Origin: Rhodospirillaceae bacterium
Lineage (GTDB): Bacteria; Pseudomonadota; Alphaproteobacteria; Bin65
Reading direction: 5' to 3'
Length of the DNA stretch: 60,305 nucleotides
NCBI GenBank assembly: GCA_011523655.1
Contig: WTGH01000060.1
Span: 71,174 to 131,478, forward strand
Shown here: positions 9,363-18,422 of the stretch, piece after piece
How the letters are laid out: every line of letters begins with the position of its first letter
Numbering within the stretch: the stretch's first letter is position 1
Notes under the pieces: generated by a model
What the model saw: only the letters and a program-made list of their open reading frames with translations
The model's database searches: none
Told to the model about the DNA's origin: nothing
Translations under genes and position numbers: made by a program

Positions 9363-9539
9363 TTATTCCGGACGGTGTTTCCGGAATATCGTCGCCGCGC
9401 CGGCGGGCGCGCCCGCGGGGTATCCCGCCGGATAACGGTCGACCCCGGTGGCGGCCCGCGGATCGTCCTTCTTGCCGCACGCCGCAAGAGCGAGTCCGAG
9501 CGCGCCGGCGGCCAGCAATATCGTCAAGACCCGGACCAT
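9363..9539 (-). CDS. lptM: Small LptM-type lipoprotein
   Basis: A 58-residue predicted lipoprotein: an N-terminal hydrophobic signal ending in LALAAC with the lipidated cysteine at residue 21, then CGKKDDP and a Pro/Gly/Ala-rich tail. The CGxKxxP start of the mature protein is characteristic of LptM (formerly YifL), which helps mature the LptD outer-membrane LPS translocon in enterobacteria. A gene of this kind between argH and lysA is a conserved arrangement. It begins 14 bp after the argH stop. The name is by analogy. Confidence 0.75.
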   Translation of the reverse strand: MVRVLTILLAAGALGLALAACGKKDDPRAATGVDRYPAGYPAGAPAGAATIFRKHRPE

Positions 9540-9553
9540 GCGGCCGTCTCCCG

Positions 9554-10960
9554 TCACGGGCTGCCGCGCCCGGCCAGAGCGGCGCGCGCGGCAACTGCCG
9601 CCGCCCGGACATTGTCCGGCGCGGTGCCGCCGGACGACGTCCGGCTGGCGACGGAATATTGCACCGTCAGCACGTCGAAAACAGCCCCCGTCACCCGCGG
9701 CTCGACGCCCTGCATTTCGTCGAGGGTCAGGCCGTCGAGACCGATGCCGCGCGCTTCGGCCAGCTTCACCAGGGCGCCGGTGACGCGGTGGGCGTCGCGG
9801 AACGGCAGGCCGAGCTCGCGCACCAGCCAGTCCGCGAGATCGGTCGCGGTCGCGAAGCCGGCGCCGGCGGCGGCGCGCAGCCTGTCGCCGTTTACCGTCA
9901 TCTCCCGGATCATGCCGGCCGTCGCCCGGATGCAGACGGCGAGGCTGTCGGCGGCGTCGAACACAGGCTCCTTGTCCTCCTGCATGTCCTTGGAATAGGC
10001 GAGCGGCAGGCCCTTCATGACGATCGCCAGGCCGGTCAGCGCGCCGACGATCCGGCCGGCCTTGGCGCGCACCAGCTCCGCGGCGTCCGGGTTTCGCTTC
10101 TGCGGCATGATCGAGCTGCCGGTAGAGAAGCTGTCGGACAGGCCGACGAAGCCGAACTGTGCGCTCGACCAGACGACGATCTCCTCGGCCAGTCGCGACA
10201 GGTGGGTGGCGCAGATCGCGCAGGCGGCGAGGAACTCCAGCGCGAAATCCCGCGCCGAGACCGCGTCGAGCGAATTGGCCATCGGCCGGTCGAAGCCGAG
10301 CGCGGCGGCGGTCTGCGCCCGGTCGATCGGGAAAGAGGTGCCGGCCAGGGCCGCGGCGCCGAGCGGCGATTCGTTGACCCGCCCCCGTGCATCGGCAAGC
10401 CGCGCCCGGTCGCGCCCGAACATGGCGGCATAGGCCAGCATGTGGTGCCCGAAGGTCACCGGCTGGGCCGATTGCAGATGGGTGAAGCCCGGCATGACCG
10501 TATCGGCATGGGCCTCGGCCTTGTCGATCAGGGCGGATTGCAAGCCCTTCAGGTCGGTGTCCAGGCCGTCGATGGCGTCGCGCACCCAGAGGCGCAGATC
10601 CGTCGCCACCTGGTCGTTGCGCGAGCGCGCGGTGTGGAGACGGCCGGCCGCCGGGCCGATCAGCTCGGCGAGCCGCGCCTCGATATTCATGTGGATGTCT
10701 TCCAGCGCCGCGCTGAATTCGAAGCCGCCGCTCTCGATCTCTTGAAGGATCGTGTCGAGCCCCTGCCCGATTGCCGCCGCATCTTCTTCCGATATGATGC
10801 CGCACTCGGCGAGCATGGCCGCATGGGCCTTCGACCCGGCGATATCGCAGGCGTAGAGGCGCCGGTCGAAGCCGATCGAGGCGTTGATCGCCTCCATCAG
10901 GGCGTCGGGTCCGGCGGCGAAGCGGCCGCCCCACAGGGTGTTGGTCTTCGGTTCGGACAT
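9554..10960 (-). CDS. argH: Argininosuccinate lyase
   Basis: A 468-residue enzyme that splits argininosuccinate into arginine and fumarate. The superfamily signature [12 protein letters not shown] lies at residues 281-292 and holds the catalytic serine; H161 in [10 protein letters not shown] is the conserved histidine, and the substrate-binding region [13 protein letters not shown] is at 109-121. First gene of the argH-lptM-lysA-TIGR02302 operon, divergent from the TlpA-like gene with only 18 bp between the start codons, so the promoters must overlap or lie within the coding sequences. Confidence 0.95.
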   Translation of the reverse strand: MSEPKTNTLWGGRFAAGPDALMEAINASIGFDRRLYACDIAGSKAHAAMLAECGIISEEDAAAIGQGLDTILQEIESGGFEFSAALEDIHMNIEARLAELIGPAAGRLHTARSRNDQVATDLRLWVRDAIDGLDTDLKGLQSALIDKAEAHADTVMPGFTHLQSAQPVTFGHHMLAYAAMFGRDRARLADARGRVNESPLGAAALAGTSFPIDRAQTAAALGFDRPMANSLDAVSARDFALEFLAACAICATHLSRLAEEIVVWSSAQFGFVGLSDSFSTGSSIMPQKRNPDAAELVRAKAGRIVGALTGLAIVMKGLPLAYSKDMQEDKEPVFDAADSLAVCIRATAGMIREMTVNGDRLRAAAGAGFATATDLADWLVRELGLPFRDAHRVTGALVKLAEARGIGLDGLTLDEMQGVEPRVTGAVFDVLTVQYSVASRTSSGGTAPDNVRAAAVAARAALAGRGSP

Positions 10961-10978
10961 GGGCGGGAGTTAGGCGCG

Positions 10979-11608
10979 ATGCGGAAACGGACAACGGAAC
11001 GGCTCTCCGGGAAGCGGATCTTCGGGCTGGTGGCCGCCGTCCTTCTGGCGCTCGCCGCCGCCGCTCCGCTGCCGGCCGCAGACGCAGCGCCGGGGCCGAA
11101 ACGCGCCGCCGGGGCGTCTGCCGAACCGCCGCCGTTCAGCGGAACGGCCCGCGCCTTCGTCTTCCTGAAGGAGCCGCGCGCCGTGCAGTTCGGCCCGTTC
11201 GCCGACGCGGAGGGCCGGCCGGTCACCATGGCGCGCTACAGGGGCAAGGTTCTGCTGGTCAACTTCTGGGCGACCTGGTGCGCCCCCTGCGTCCACGAGA
11301 TGCCGACGCTCGACCGGCTGCAGGCTGCTCTCGGCGGGCCGGAATTCGCCGTGCTCACCGTCTCGCTCGACCGCAAGGGCATGGCGGCGGTCGGGCCGTT
11401 CTGGCAGGAGCAGGGCTACAGGCACCTGCCGATCCTGCTCGATTCGCGCTGGAAGACCGCCCGGCGCCTCGGCGTCAGCGGCCTGCCGGCGACCTTCCTG
11501 CTCGACCGCAGGCACCGGATCCTCGGCTACCTGCTCGGCCCCGCCGCGTGGGATTCGCCGCTGGCGAAGGCCTTCCTGCGCTTCTATATTGCCCGGCCCG
11601 GCAGCTGA
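10979..11608 (+). CDS. TlpA-like thioredoxin-fold lipo/periplasmic protein
   Basis: A 209-residue thioredoxin-fold protein. The N-terminal 35 residues form a signal peptide or anchor (RIFGLVAAVLLALAAAAPLPAADA). The active site is WCAPC with C101 and C104, preceded by VLLVNFWATW, and the cis-proline loop is SGLPATFLLD. This is the TlpA/ResA branch that reduces cysteines of extracytoplasmic proteins, including cytochrome c apoproteins. In many alphaproteobacteria a tlpA-like gene sits divergent from argH, as here. Confidence 0.88.
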   Translation: MRKRTTERLSGKRIFGLVAAVLLALAAAAPLPAADAAPGPKRAAGASAEPPPFSGTARAFVFLKEPRAVQFGPFADAEGRPVTMARYRGKVLLVNFWATWCAPCVHEMPTLDRLQAALGGPEFAVLTVSLDRKGMAAVGPFWQEQGYRHLPILLDSRWKTARRLGVSGLPATFLLDRRHRILGYLLGPAAWDSPLAKAFLRFYIARPGS

Positions 11609-11629
11609 GGCCGCGCCTCCTCACCACCC

Positions 11630-11936
11630 GTCATTTCGACCGAACGAAGTGAGCGGAGAAATCTTTCCCGCTCGTTCGCCGACGCCAAAAAAGTAACCGA
11701 CAATGCCGCCCCGGACTTGATCCGGGGCCCAGGGCCGACCCGAGCGGTCTCAGCCTTTGGCCCCTGGGCCCCGGATCTCCGCTACGCTCCGTCCGGGGCG
11801 GCAAAGATGGAATAATCTGCGGCGGCGTCGGCTGTCGGAACGGCAGCAGGCCGCGAACGCAAAGTTACAAACGTATTCCCCAAAAATATCTCCGCTTCGC
11901 CCAAGATCAGGTCCGGGGCTACGGTCGATATGACGG
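11630..11936. repeat. Composite repeat: family A arms around a family D palindrome
   Basis: The left arm begins GTCATTTCGACCG at 11,630 and includes GGAGAAATCTTTCC. The right arm (about 11,883-11,936) is its inverse, ending CGGTCGATATGACGG. Between them lies a different inverted repeat (11,704-11,803) with outer arms TGCCGCCCCGGAC and GTCCGGGGCGGCA. Apart from the repeats, the 390-bp gap between the tlpA-like gene and mch holds no convincing gene. Confidence 0.75.
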
Positions 11937-12000
11937 ATTGTGTTATTTGCAGGGTTCCGCCGATTTTCGACCCGTACGCAAGCAGGTGCAAACCAGCCCC

Positions 12001-13050
12001 ATGACCAAGACCAACCCCGGCAACTTCTTCGAGGACTTCCGCGTCGGCCAGCGCATCCGCCACGCCACGCCGCGCACGCTGACGGCGGGCGACGCGGCGC
12101 TCTATACGGCGCTCACCGGCAGCCGCTTCGCGGTGCAGTCATCGGATGCGTTCGCCCAGGCCGTCGGCTACGAACGCGCGCCGCTCGACGACCTGCTGGT
12201 GTTCCACACGGTGTTCGGCAAGACGGTGCCGGACATCTCGCTGAACGCCGTCGCCAACCTGGGCTATGCCGATTGCGTCTTCGGCGCGCCGGTCTGGCCC
12301 GGCGACAGCCTGTCGGCCCGCTCCGAGGTGATCGGCCTGCGCGAGAACGCCAACGGCAAGACCGGCATCGTCTGGGTCCGCACGGTCGGCGAGAACCAGC
12401 GCGGCGCAAGGGTGCTCGGCTATGTCCGCTGGGTCATGGTGCGCAAGCGGAATGCGGGCGCCCCGCCGCCCGAGCCGGCCGTGCCCGACCTGCCCGGGGC
12501 GGTTGCGGCGGGCAGGCTCGCGGCGCCGGCCGCGTTCGACCCGGCCGGCTGGGACGACGAACTTTCCGGCGAGACGTGGCGCTGGGGCGATTATGCGCCG
12601 GGCGAGAAGATCGACCATGCCGACGGGATGACGATCGAGGAAGCCGAACACGCCACCGCGACCCGGCTCTACCAGAACACCGCGAAGGTGCATTTCAACC
12701 AGCATACGGAGGGCGAGGGCCGGTTCGGCCGGCGGCTGGTCTATGGCGGCCACGTCATGAGCGTGGCGCGCGCGCTCAGCTTCAACGGCCTCGCCAACGG
12801 CTTCCGGATCGCCGCGATCAACGGCGGGCGGCACGTCAATCCCGTGTTCGCCGGCGACACGATCTATGCCTGGTCGGAGGTCGTCGAGCGGCTGGAACTG
12901 CCGGGCAACGCGGCGCTCGGCGGGCTGCGGCTGCGCACGATGGCGGCGAAGGATACGCCCTGCGCCGGCTTTCCGGACAGGGACGGCGATGGCCGCTACC
13001 CGGAAAGCGTCGTGCTCGACCTGGATTACACCGTGTTGATTCCGCGATAG
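12001..13050 (+). CDS. mch: Mesaconyl-CoA hydratase
   Basis: A 349-residue double-hotdog MaoC-like hydratase. The start (KTNPGNFFEDFRVGQRIRHA) and the segments GYADCVFGAPVWPGD, IEEAEHATATRLYQNTAKVH and RRLVYGGHVMS match what I know of mesaconyl-C1-CoA hydratase of the ethylmalonyl-CoA pathway, which makes beta-methylmalyl-CoA from mesaconyl-C1-CoA during acetyl-CoA assimilation without isocitrate lyase. The ATG at 12001 is preferred because family members begin just before this KTNPGNFF region; an in-frame start at 11,938 adds 21 residues without family support. No other gene of the pathway is in the window. Confidence 0.85.
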   Translation: MTKTNPGNFFEDFRVGQRIRHATPRTLTAGDAALYTALTGSRFAVQSSDAFAQAVGYERAPLDDLLVFHTVFGKTVPDISLNAVANLGYADCVFGAPVWPGDSLSARSEVIGLRENANGKTGIVWVRTVGENQRGARVLGYVRWVMVRKRNAGAPPPEPAVPDLPGAVAAGRLAAPAAFDPAGWDDELSGETWRWGDYAPGEKIDHADGMTIEEAEHATATRLYQNTAKVHFNQHTEGEGRFGRRLVYGGHVMSVARALSFNGLANGFRIAAINGGRHVNPVFAGDTIYAWSEVVERLELPGNAALGGLRLRTMAAKDTPCAGFPDRDGDGRYPESVVLDLDYTVLIPR

Positions 13051-13189
13051 CTGCTCTCGAAGAGCGATTGACGGCTGCCGCGCGCCGAAGAACCCGCGCC
13101 GGCGCGAAGCCCGGCCGTATCGGGGCGCTTGCATCGATGAAATCATATTAGTAAATTGCATGCATCGAAGGCACATTGGATAATCGACT

Positions 13190-13441
13190 ATGGCCATGCT
13201 GACCGTGCGCAACCTGCCCGACGAGGTGCATCGCGCCCTGCGCGTGCGGGCCGCCATGCGGGGCCGCAGCACCGAGGCCGAAGTGCGCGCCATCCTGGCC
13301 GAAACGGTCCTGCCCGAAGGGCGGGCCGCGCTGGGGACGCTGCTGACCGCCGTCGGCCGGCGCGCCGGGTTGACGGACGAGGAGTTCGCGGGCTTCTCCC
13401 AGCGCGAGACCGATCCGGCCCGGCCGATCGATCTGGAATGA
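13190..13441 (+). CDS. FitA/VapB-type ribbon-helix-helix antitoxin
   Basis: An 83-residue protein whose N-terminal part (MLTVRNLPDEVHRALRVRAA) is a ribbon-helix-helix DNA-binding domain of FitA/StbC type. The C-terminal region would wrap the toxin. The stop overlaps the PIN toxin start by 4 bp (ATGA at 13,438-13,441), the normal antitoxin-first arrangement. The complex probably represses its own promoter. The upstream 139 bp contain the AT-rich stretch AATCATATTAGTAAATTGCA, a plausible promoter/operator region. Confidence 0.88.
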   Translation: MAMLTVRNLPDEVHRALRVRAAMRGRSTEAEVRAILAETVLPEGRAALGTLLTAVGRRAGLTDEEFAGFSQRETDPARPIDLE

Positions 13442-13857
13442 TTCTGGTAGACACCAACGTGGTGTCGGAGCCGCTGCGCGGGGCTCCGGAGCCGCGCGTC
13501 GCCGCATGGCTCGACGCGCAGGCGCTGGAAACGCTGTACCTGTCCGCGATTACTGTCGCCGAGCTGCGCTTCGGGGTGCAGTCGCTGCCGGCCGGCCGCC
13601 GCCGGGACCGGCTGGATGAGGATCTGGAGGGGCAGGTGCTGCCGATGTTCGCCGGGCGGGTCTTGGCCTTCGATCTTGCGGCCTCGCAGGCCTATGCGGA
13701 ATTGATGGCGCAGGCACGGTCTGAGGGGCGGACGATCCCGGTGTCCAACGGTTACATCGCGGCCACTGCCGCGGCCAACGGCATGATGGTAGCGACGCGG
13801 GACACCGCCCCGTTCGAGGCGGCGGGATTGAAGACCGTCGATCCGTGGATGGCGTAG
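13438..13857 (+). CDS. FitB/VapC-type PIN-domain toxin, active site variant
   Basis: A 139-residue PIN-domain protein, predicted Mg-dependent ribonuclease toxin. Conserved acids visible: D5 (ILVDTN), E42 (TVAELRFG) and D122 (ATRDT). The third acid of the family, the Asp in the usual (V/S)DxxIAA segment, is asparagine here: N104 in PVSNGYIAAT. A D-to-N change at a metal ligand would be expected to weaken or abolish catalysis, so this may be an attenuated toxin; that is inference. It overlaps the antitoxin by 4 bp. Confidence 0.86.
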   Translation: MILVDTNVVSEPLRGAPEPRVAAWLDAQALETLYLSAITVAELRFGVQSLPAGRRRDRLDEDLEGQVLPMFAGRVLAFDLAASQAYAELMAQARSEGRTIPVSNGYIAATAAANGMMVATRDTAPFEAAGLKTVDPWMA

Positions 13858-14032
13858 GACGCGGCCGGTGCGCCGTATCGCAGGGCGCCGCGTTGCCATT
13901 GTTCCATCGGGGGCGGCTGCGCGCCGACGGCAGCAACGCAATATCGCCGCAAGCCGCGGCCATGCGCCTTGCCTCTTATCCGCGGTGGCGCAATAAACAA
14001 CCGTCACAGTTTCCGCCCCAGACGGATGGCAC

Positions 14033-14446
14033 ATGGCTTCCGACCCCCCGGCCCAGCGCGACCGGCCGCTCTCGCCCCACCTCCAGGTCTACAAGCCGCA
14101 ATGGACATCGGTGCTGTCCATCTTCCACCGGATCACCGGGGTGGCGCTCGCGGCGGGCACGCTGCTCCTCGTCTGGTGGCTCGCCGCCGCGGCCTCGAGC
14201 GCCGCGTATTTCGCCTGGGTCCAGGGCGTCATGGCGAGCTGGCCCGGCATCGTCCTGCTGATTGGCTGGGCCTTTGCGCTCTACTACCATCTGTGCAACG
14301 GCATCCGGCACCTGTTCTGGGACGCCGGGATCGGCCTCGAACTCGGTCCGGCGCGGGCGAGCGGGATGGCCGTAGTGGCCGCTGCCGCGGCGCTCACCGT
14401 CCTCTCCGCCGTCATCGCCCTGGCGCCGGCAGGAGGGCCGGCATGA
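14033..14446 (+). CDS. sdhC: Succinate dehydrogenase cytochrome b556 subunit
   Basis: A 137-residue membrane anchor of complex II. The family start RPLSPHLQVYKPQWTSVLSI and the SIFHRITG signature (about residues 25-32) are present, followed by three membrane segments and the heme-ligand histidine in YYHLCNGIRHL. It begins the sdhCDAB operon and overlaps sdhD by 4 bp (ATGA). The 175 bp upstream hold no other gene and presumably the promoter; no clear consensus is seen. Confidence 0.92.
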   Translation: MASDPPAQRDRPLSPHLQVYKPQWTSVLSIFHRITGVALAAGTLLLVWWLAAAASSAAYFAWVQGVMASWPGIVLLIGWAFALYYHLCNGIRHLFWDAGIGLELGPARASGMAVVAAAAALTVLSAVIALAPAGGPA

Positions 14447-14823
14447 GCTTCCGGACTCCGCTCGGCCGGGTCCGCGGCCTCGGCAGCGCGAAGGAAGGGA
14501 CGCACCACTGGTGGGCCCAGCGGGTCACCGCCATCGCGCTGGTGCCGCTGACGGTCTGGATCGTGGTCAGCATCCTGATGCTGGCCGGCGCCGACCGCGG
14601 CGCGATCGCGGACTGGCTCGGCAACCCGGTCACGGCCGGGCTGCTGGTCATGACGATCCTGGCGGCCTTTCATCACGGCCAGCTCGGCCTCCAGGTCGTG
14701 ATCGAGGACTATGTCCATAACGAGGGCTGGAAGATCGGCCTGATCGTGTTCGTGAAGCTCGCGGCGCTGCTGTTCGGCGGCATCGGGATCGTTTCCGTGC
14801 TCATGCTGGCGTTCGGGGGATAG
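14443..14823 (+). CDS. sdhD: Succinate dehydrogenase membrane anchor subunit
   Basis: A 126-residue anchor protein with three membrane segments. The N-terminal [18 protein letters not shown] and the heme/quinone-region [17 protein letters not shown] are typical of alphaproteobacterial SdhD. It is needed to attach SdhAB to the membrane and for quinone reduction. It overlaps sdhC by 4 bp and ends 7 bp before sdhA. Confidence 0.92.
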   Translation: MSFRTPLGRVRGLGSAKEGTHHWWAQRVTAIALVPLTVWIVVSILMLAGADRGAIADWLGNPVTAGLLVMTILAAFHHGQLGLQVVIEDYVHNEGWKIGLIVFVKLAALLFGGIGIVSVLMLAFGG

Positions 14824-14830
14824 GACAGGC

Positions 14831-16618
14831 ATGGCCAGGGCCTACGAGATCGTCGAGCATCAATACGATGTCGTGGTCGTCGGCGCCGGCGGGGCGGGGC
14901 TGCGCGCCACCTTCGGCATGGCCGAGAAGGGCCTGCGCACCGCCTGCATCACCAAGGTCTTCCCGACGCGGTCCCACACCGTCGCGGCCCAGGGCGGCAT
15001 CTCCGCCGCGCTCGGCAACATGGGCGAGGACGACTGGCGCTGGCACATGTACGACACCGTCAAGGGCGCCGACTGGCTCGGCGACCAGGACGCCATCGAG
15101 TACATGTGCAAGGAGGCGATCCCGGCGATCATCGAGCTGGAGCATCACGGCGTGCCCTTCAGCCGGACGCCGGAGGGCAAGATCTACCAGCGCGCCTTCG
15201 GCGGCATGACGACCAACTACGGCGAGGGCATCGCGCAGCGCACCTGCGCCGCCGCCGACCGGACCGGCCACGCCATCCTGCACACGCTGTACCAGCAGAG
15301 CCTGCGCCACAACGCGGAATTCTTCGTCGAATATTTCGCGGTCGACCTGCTGGTCGAGGACGGCGAGGTGCTCGGCGTCATCGCCTGGAACCTGGACGAC
15401 GGCACGATCCACCGCTTCCGTGCGCACCAGACCGTGCTGGCGACCGGCGGCTACGGCCGCATCTATTTCTCCTGCACCGGCGCCCACACCCAGACCGGCG
15501 ACGGCAACGCCATGGCCCTGCGCGCCGGCGTGCCCTGCCAGGACATGGAGTTCGTGCAGTTCCACCCGACCGGCATCTACGGCGCCGGCTGCCTGATCAC
15601 CGAGGGGGTGCGCGGCGAGGGCGGCTATCTCACCAACTCGGAGGGCGAGCGCTTCATGGAGCGCTACGCGCCCTCGGCCAAGGACCTCGCCTCGCGCGAC
15701 GTCGTCAGCCGATCCATGACCCTGGAGATCCGCGAGGGCCGGGGTGTCGGGCCGGACGCCGACCATATCTTCCTGCATATCGAGCATCTTGACCCGGACG
15801 CCATCGCCCAGCGGCTGCCGGGCATTTCGGAGACCGCGCGCATCTTCGCCGGGGTCGACGTCACCAGGGATCCGATGCCCGTCCTGCCGACCTGCCACTA
15901 CAATATGGGCGGCGTGCCGACCAACTACCGGGGCGAGGCGGTCACCAAGCGCAACGGCGACGCCGACGCCACGGTGCCCGGGCTGATGGCGATCGGCGAG
16001 GCGGCCTGCGTCTCGGTGCACGGCGCCAACCGGCTGGGCTCGAACTCGCTGCTCGATCTGGTCGTGTTCGGCCGCGCCGCCGCCGACCATTGCGCGGAAA
16101 CCATCGCCCCCGGCGCGCGCCACCGGCCGCTCGCCAACGGCGCCGACGACCTGGCGCTCGACCGGCTCGACCGGATGCGCCATGCCGACGGCGGCACCCC
16201 GACGGCGGCCGCCCGGCTGGAGATGCAGAAGGTCATGCAGTCCAACTGCGCCGTCTTCCGCGACGGCGACATTCTCGGCGAAGGCGTCGCCCGGATGAAG
16301 GATATCTGGGCCCTGCGCAACGATCTCAAGGTTACCGACCGCTCGATGATCTGGAACACCGACCTGGTCGAGACCCTGGAATTCGACAACCTGATCTACC
16401 AGGCGCTGGTCACCATCGTCTCGGCCGCCAACCGCGAGGAGAGCCGCGGCGCCCACGCCCGCGAGGATTTCCCGGAACGCGACGACGAGAACTGGATGAA
16501 GCACACCATCTCCTGGTGCGACGAGGCCGGCGGCGTGACCATCGACTACCGCCCCGTCCACATGAACACGCTGACCAACGACGTCGCGCCGATCCCGCCG
16601 AAGGAACGGGTGTACTGA
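14831..16618 (+). CDS. sdhA: Succinate dehydrogenase flavoprotein subunit
   Basis: A 595-residue subunit that oxidises succinate to fumarate. The FAD-binding GAGGAGLRA is near residue 15 and the covalent-flavin histidine lies in [10 protein letters not shown]. Active-site stretches include [18 protein letters not shown] and [15 protein letters not shown] residues ([13 protein letters not shown]). The C-terminal region with [18 protein letters not shown] and the DENWMKHTI end are typical. Its stop (16,616-16,618) overlaps a possible start for the next frame by one base. Confidence 0.95.
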   Translation: MARAYEIVEHQYDVVVVGAGGAGLRATFGMAEKGLRTACITKVFPTRSHTVAAQGGISAALGNMGEDDWRWHMYDTVKGADWLGDQDAIEYMCKEAIPAIIELEHHGVPFSRTPEGKIYQRAFGGMTTNYGEGIAQRTCAAADRTGHAILHTLYQQSLRHNAEFFVEYFAVDLLVEDGEVLGVIAWNLDDGTIHRFRAHQTVLATGGYGRIYFSCTGAHTQTGDGNAMALRAGVPCQDMEFVQFHPTGIYGAGCLITEGVRGEGGYLTNSEGERFMERYAPSAKDLASRDVVSRSMTLEIREGRGVGPDADHIFLHIEHLDPDAIAQRLPGISETARIFAGVDVTRDPMPVLPTCHYNMGGVPTNYRGEAVTKRNGDADATVPGLMAIGEAACVSVHGANRLGSNSLLDLVVFGRAAADHCAETIAPGARHRPLANGADDLALDRLDRMRHADGGTPTAAARLEMQKVMQSNCAVFRDGDILGEGVARMKDIWALRNDLKVTDRSMIWNTDLVETLEFDNLIYQALVTIVSAANREESRGAHAREDFPERDDENWMKHTISWCDEAGGVTIDYRPVHMNTLTNDVAPIPPKERVY

Positions 16619-16719
16619 TGGGCGTCCAGCGAACGCTTTTCAGATCTGCCGGAAGCGATGCCGGACCGGCCCGACCGCGAATTGGCCACAACTCCCGCAG
16701 AGCCGGAGCAGGGAACAAC

Positions 16720-17025
16720 ATGTACGCGATTGCTTTCGACCTCGACACCAACATTCTCCAAGAGACATATGCCGCAGAATCCTGGAGAAATGCCTATTCG
16801 GATATCCGGCGCGTTCTGGAGCAATACGGCTTTGAACGTCAGCAGGGCAGCGTTTACTTCGGCGACGAATCTGTCGATGCGGTCAGGTGCGTGATGGCGG
16901 TAATGGAACTTGCAGGCGAATACGATTGGTTCGAGCCCTCGGTGCGGGACATCCGGATGCTGAGGATCGAAGAAGACAACGATCTCATGCCCGCGGTGGA
17001 ACGCGGCAAAGACCGCAGCGGTTAA
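16720..17025 (+). CDS. VapD-like (Cas2-fold) endoribonuclease between sdhA and sdhB
   Basis: A 101-residue protein resembling VapD, an endoribonuclease with a Cas2-like ferredoxin fold. It opens MYAIAFDLD with the family's conserved Asp at D7, followed by [14 protein letters not shown] and the [16 protein letters not shown] stretch usual in VapD. Length fits the family. An in-frame ATG at 16,618 would overlap the sdhA stop and add 34 unrelated residues; the ATG at 16,720 is preferred. Base composition is visibly less GC-rich than in sdhA and sdhB, suggesting acquisition. The stop lies 11 bp before sdhB, whose AAGG ribosome-binding sequence adjoins the VapD stop, so the two are probably co-translated. 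No antitoxin partner is visible. Confidence 0.8.
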   Translation: MYAIAFDLDTNILQETYAAESWRNAYSDIRRVLEQYGFERQQGSVYFGDESVDAVRCVMAVMELAGEYDWFEPSVRDIRMLRIEEDNDLMPAVERGKDRSG

Positions 17026-17036
17026 GGTCTTTCGAC

Positions 17037-17813
17037 ATGGCCCAATTCAGACTGCCGCCGAACTCCCGGATCGCGAAGGGCAAGGCCTGGCCGGCGCCCG
17101 AAGGGGCGAAGCGGCCCAGGCGGTTCAAAATCTACCGCTACGATCCCGACGGCGAAGGCAACCCGCGGCTCGATACCTACACCGTCGACCTGGACGATTG
17201 CGGGCCGATGGTTCTCGACGCGATCATCAAGATCAAGAACGAGGTCGATTCGACCCTCGCCTTCCGCCGCTCCTGCCGCGAGGGGGTGTGCGGCTCCTGC
17301 GCCTTCAACATCGGCGGCACCAACACGCTGGCCTGCACCAGCTTCATAGCCGACTACCGGGGCGACATCGCGATCTATCCATTGCCCCATCTGCCCGTGG
17401 TCAAGGACCTGGTGCCGGACCTGACCCAGGCCTACGCCCAGCTCGCCTCGGTCGAGCCCTGGCTCAAGACCCGGACGCCGGCGCCGGAGCGCGAGCGGCT
17501 GCAATCGCCGGAAGACCGGGAGAAGCTGGACGGGCTGTGGGAATGCGTCCTGTGCTTCTCGTGCAGCACGAGCTGCCCGTCCTACTGGTGGAACGGCGAG
17601 CGCTATCTGGGGCCGGCCGTGCTGCTCCAGGCCTATCGCTGGATCGCCGACAGCCGGGACGAATATACCGGCGAGCGGCTGGACGACCTGGAAGACCCGT
17701 TCCGCCTCTACCGCTGCCACACCATCATGAACTGCACCAACACCTGCCCGAAACACCTGAACCCGGCCAAGGCGATCGCCGAGACCAAGAAGCTGATGGT
17801 GGCGCGGCAGTAG
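17037..17813 (+). CDS. sdhB: Succinate dehydrogenase iron-sulfur subunit
   Basis: A 258-residue electron-transfer subunit. The [2Fe-2S] cluster uses [13 protein letters not shown] and a later cysteine in LACTSF. The [4Fe-4S] cluster uses [12 protein letters not shown], and the [3Fe-4S] cluster [12 protein letters not shown]. It passes electrons from SdhA to quinone in SdhCD. Start at ATG 17,037, 11 bp after the VapD-like gene. Confidence 0.95.
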   Translation: MAQFRLPPNSRIAKGKAWPAPEGAKRPRRFKIYRYDPDGEGNPRLDTYTVDLDDCGPMVLDAIIKIKNEVDSTLAFRRSCREGVCGSCAFNIGGTNTLACTSFIADYRGDIAIYPLPHLPVVKDLVPDLTQAYAQLASVEPWLKTRTPAPERERLQSPEDREKLDGLWECVLCFSCSTSCPSYWWNGERYLGPAVLLQAYRWIADSRDEYTGERLDDLEDPFRLYRCHTIMNCTNTCPKHLNPAKAIAETKKLMVARQ

Positions 17814-17883
17814 ACCGATCCGAAACCGGCCGGGCGGAACCGTCTTCCGCCCCGGCGATCCCGAACTTCAGGAGGAAACAGCC

Positions 17884-18201
17884 ATGATCACCGCCGTCGT
17901 CAATTTCCCGCTGGCCGAAGGCACGACCCTCGACAAGGCCCGGGAGCTGTTCTCCGGCACCGCGCCGCGCTACCAGTCGATCGAGGGGCTGGTGCGCAAA
18001 TACTATCTGTTCAACCCGGAAACCGGCGTGGGCGGCGGCTGCTACCTGTTCGAGGACCGGGCCTCGGCCGAGGCGACCTTCAGCCCCGAATGGCGCGCCT
18101 TCATCGCCGACCGCTACGGCGCGGACCCGGACGTGCGCTTCTTCGAAACGCCGGTCGTCGTCGACAACAACATCGGCGACATCGCCATCGCCGCGGAATA
18201 G
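17884..18201 (+). CDS. YdhR-like putative monooxygenase
   Basis: A 105-residue small alpha/beta protein of the YdhR (mono-oxygenase ydhR) ABM-like family, dimeric ferredoxin folds. It begins MITAVVNFPLAEG and carries the GLVRKYYLFNPETGVGGGCYLFED block typical of that family. Substrate unknown. A strong Shine-Dalgarno GGAGGAA lies 7 bp before the ATG. It is 70 bp after sdhB and may be transcribed with it. Confidence 0.7.
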   Translation: MITAVVNFPLAEGTTLDKARELFSGTAPRYQSIEGLVRKYYLFNPETGVGGGCYLFEDRASAEATFSPEWRAFIADRYGADPDVRFFETPVVVDNNIGDIAIAAE

Positions 18202-18263
18202 GGCCGAGAGCGGGCTCCGTCATCGCCTCGCGCTTGAACGAACTTTAGCGGGAACCGTCGCTT

Positions 18264-18399
18264 CGTCCCTCGATACGCCCCGGATTAAATCCGGGGCTAC
18301 TCGGGATGAGGGGAAATAGAAGTAGCCAAAACTCCCCTCATCCCGAGTAGGCGCCCCTCGACTTCGCTCGGGACAGGCTCCGCGCCGTATCGAGGGACG
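18264..18399. repeat. Dispersed inverted-repeat element, family B, copy 2
   Basis: A 136-bp inverted repeat starting CGTCCCTCGATACGCC and ending GTATCGAGGGACG, with inner inverse copies of CCCCTCATCCCGAGTAGG on either side of a central AT-richer loop. It fills most of the gap between the YdhR-like gene and the acyl-CoA synthetase. See 76-211 and 48,291-48,415. Confidence 0.8.
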
Positions 18400-18422
18400 C
18401 ACGCGATCGTACGGAATCGGCC

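Noticed and set aside
7934..11608. A 1,224-codon plus-strand frame across lysA, lptM and argH
   Set aside because: High-GC antisense frame: only its last 209 codons, from 10,979, are a real gene (TlpA-like); the rest reads as Arg/Pro/Gly-rich shadow of known genes.
11782..12063. A 93-codon minus-strand frame before mch
   Set aside because: Overlaps the mch start and part of the A/D repeat; no domain or ribosome-binding site.
14801..16561. A 586-codon minus-strand frame opposite sdhA
   Set aside because: sdhA is certain from its motifs; the opposite frame has no recognisable domain.
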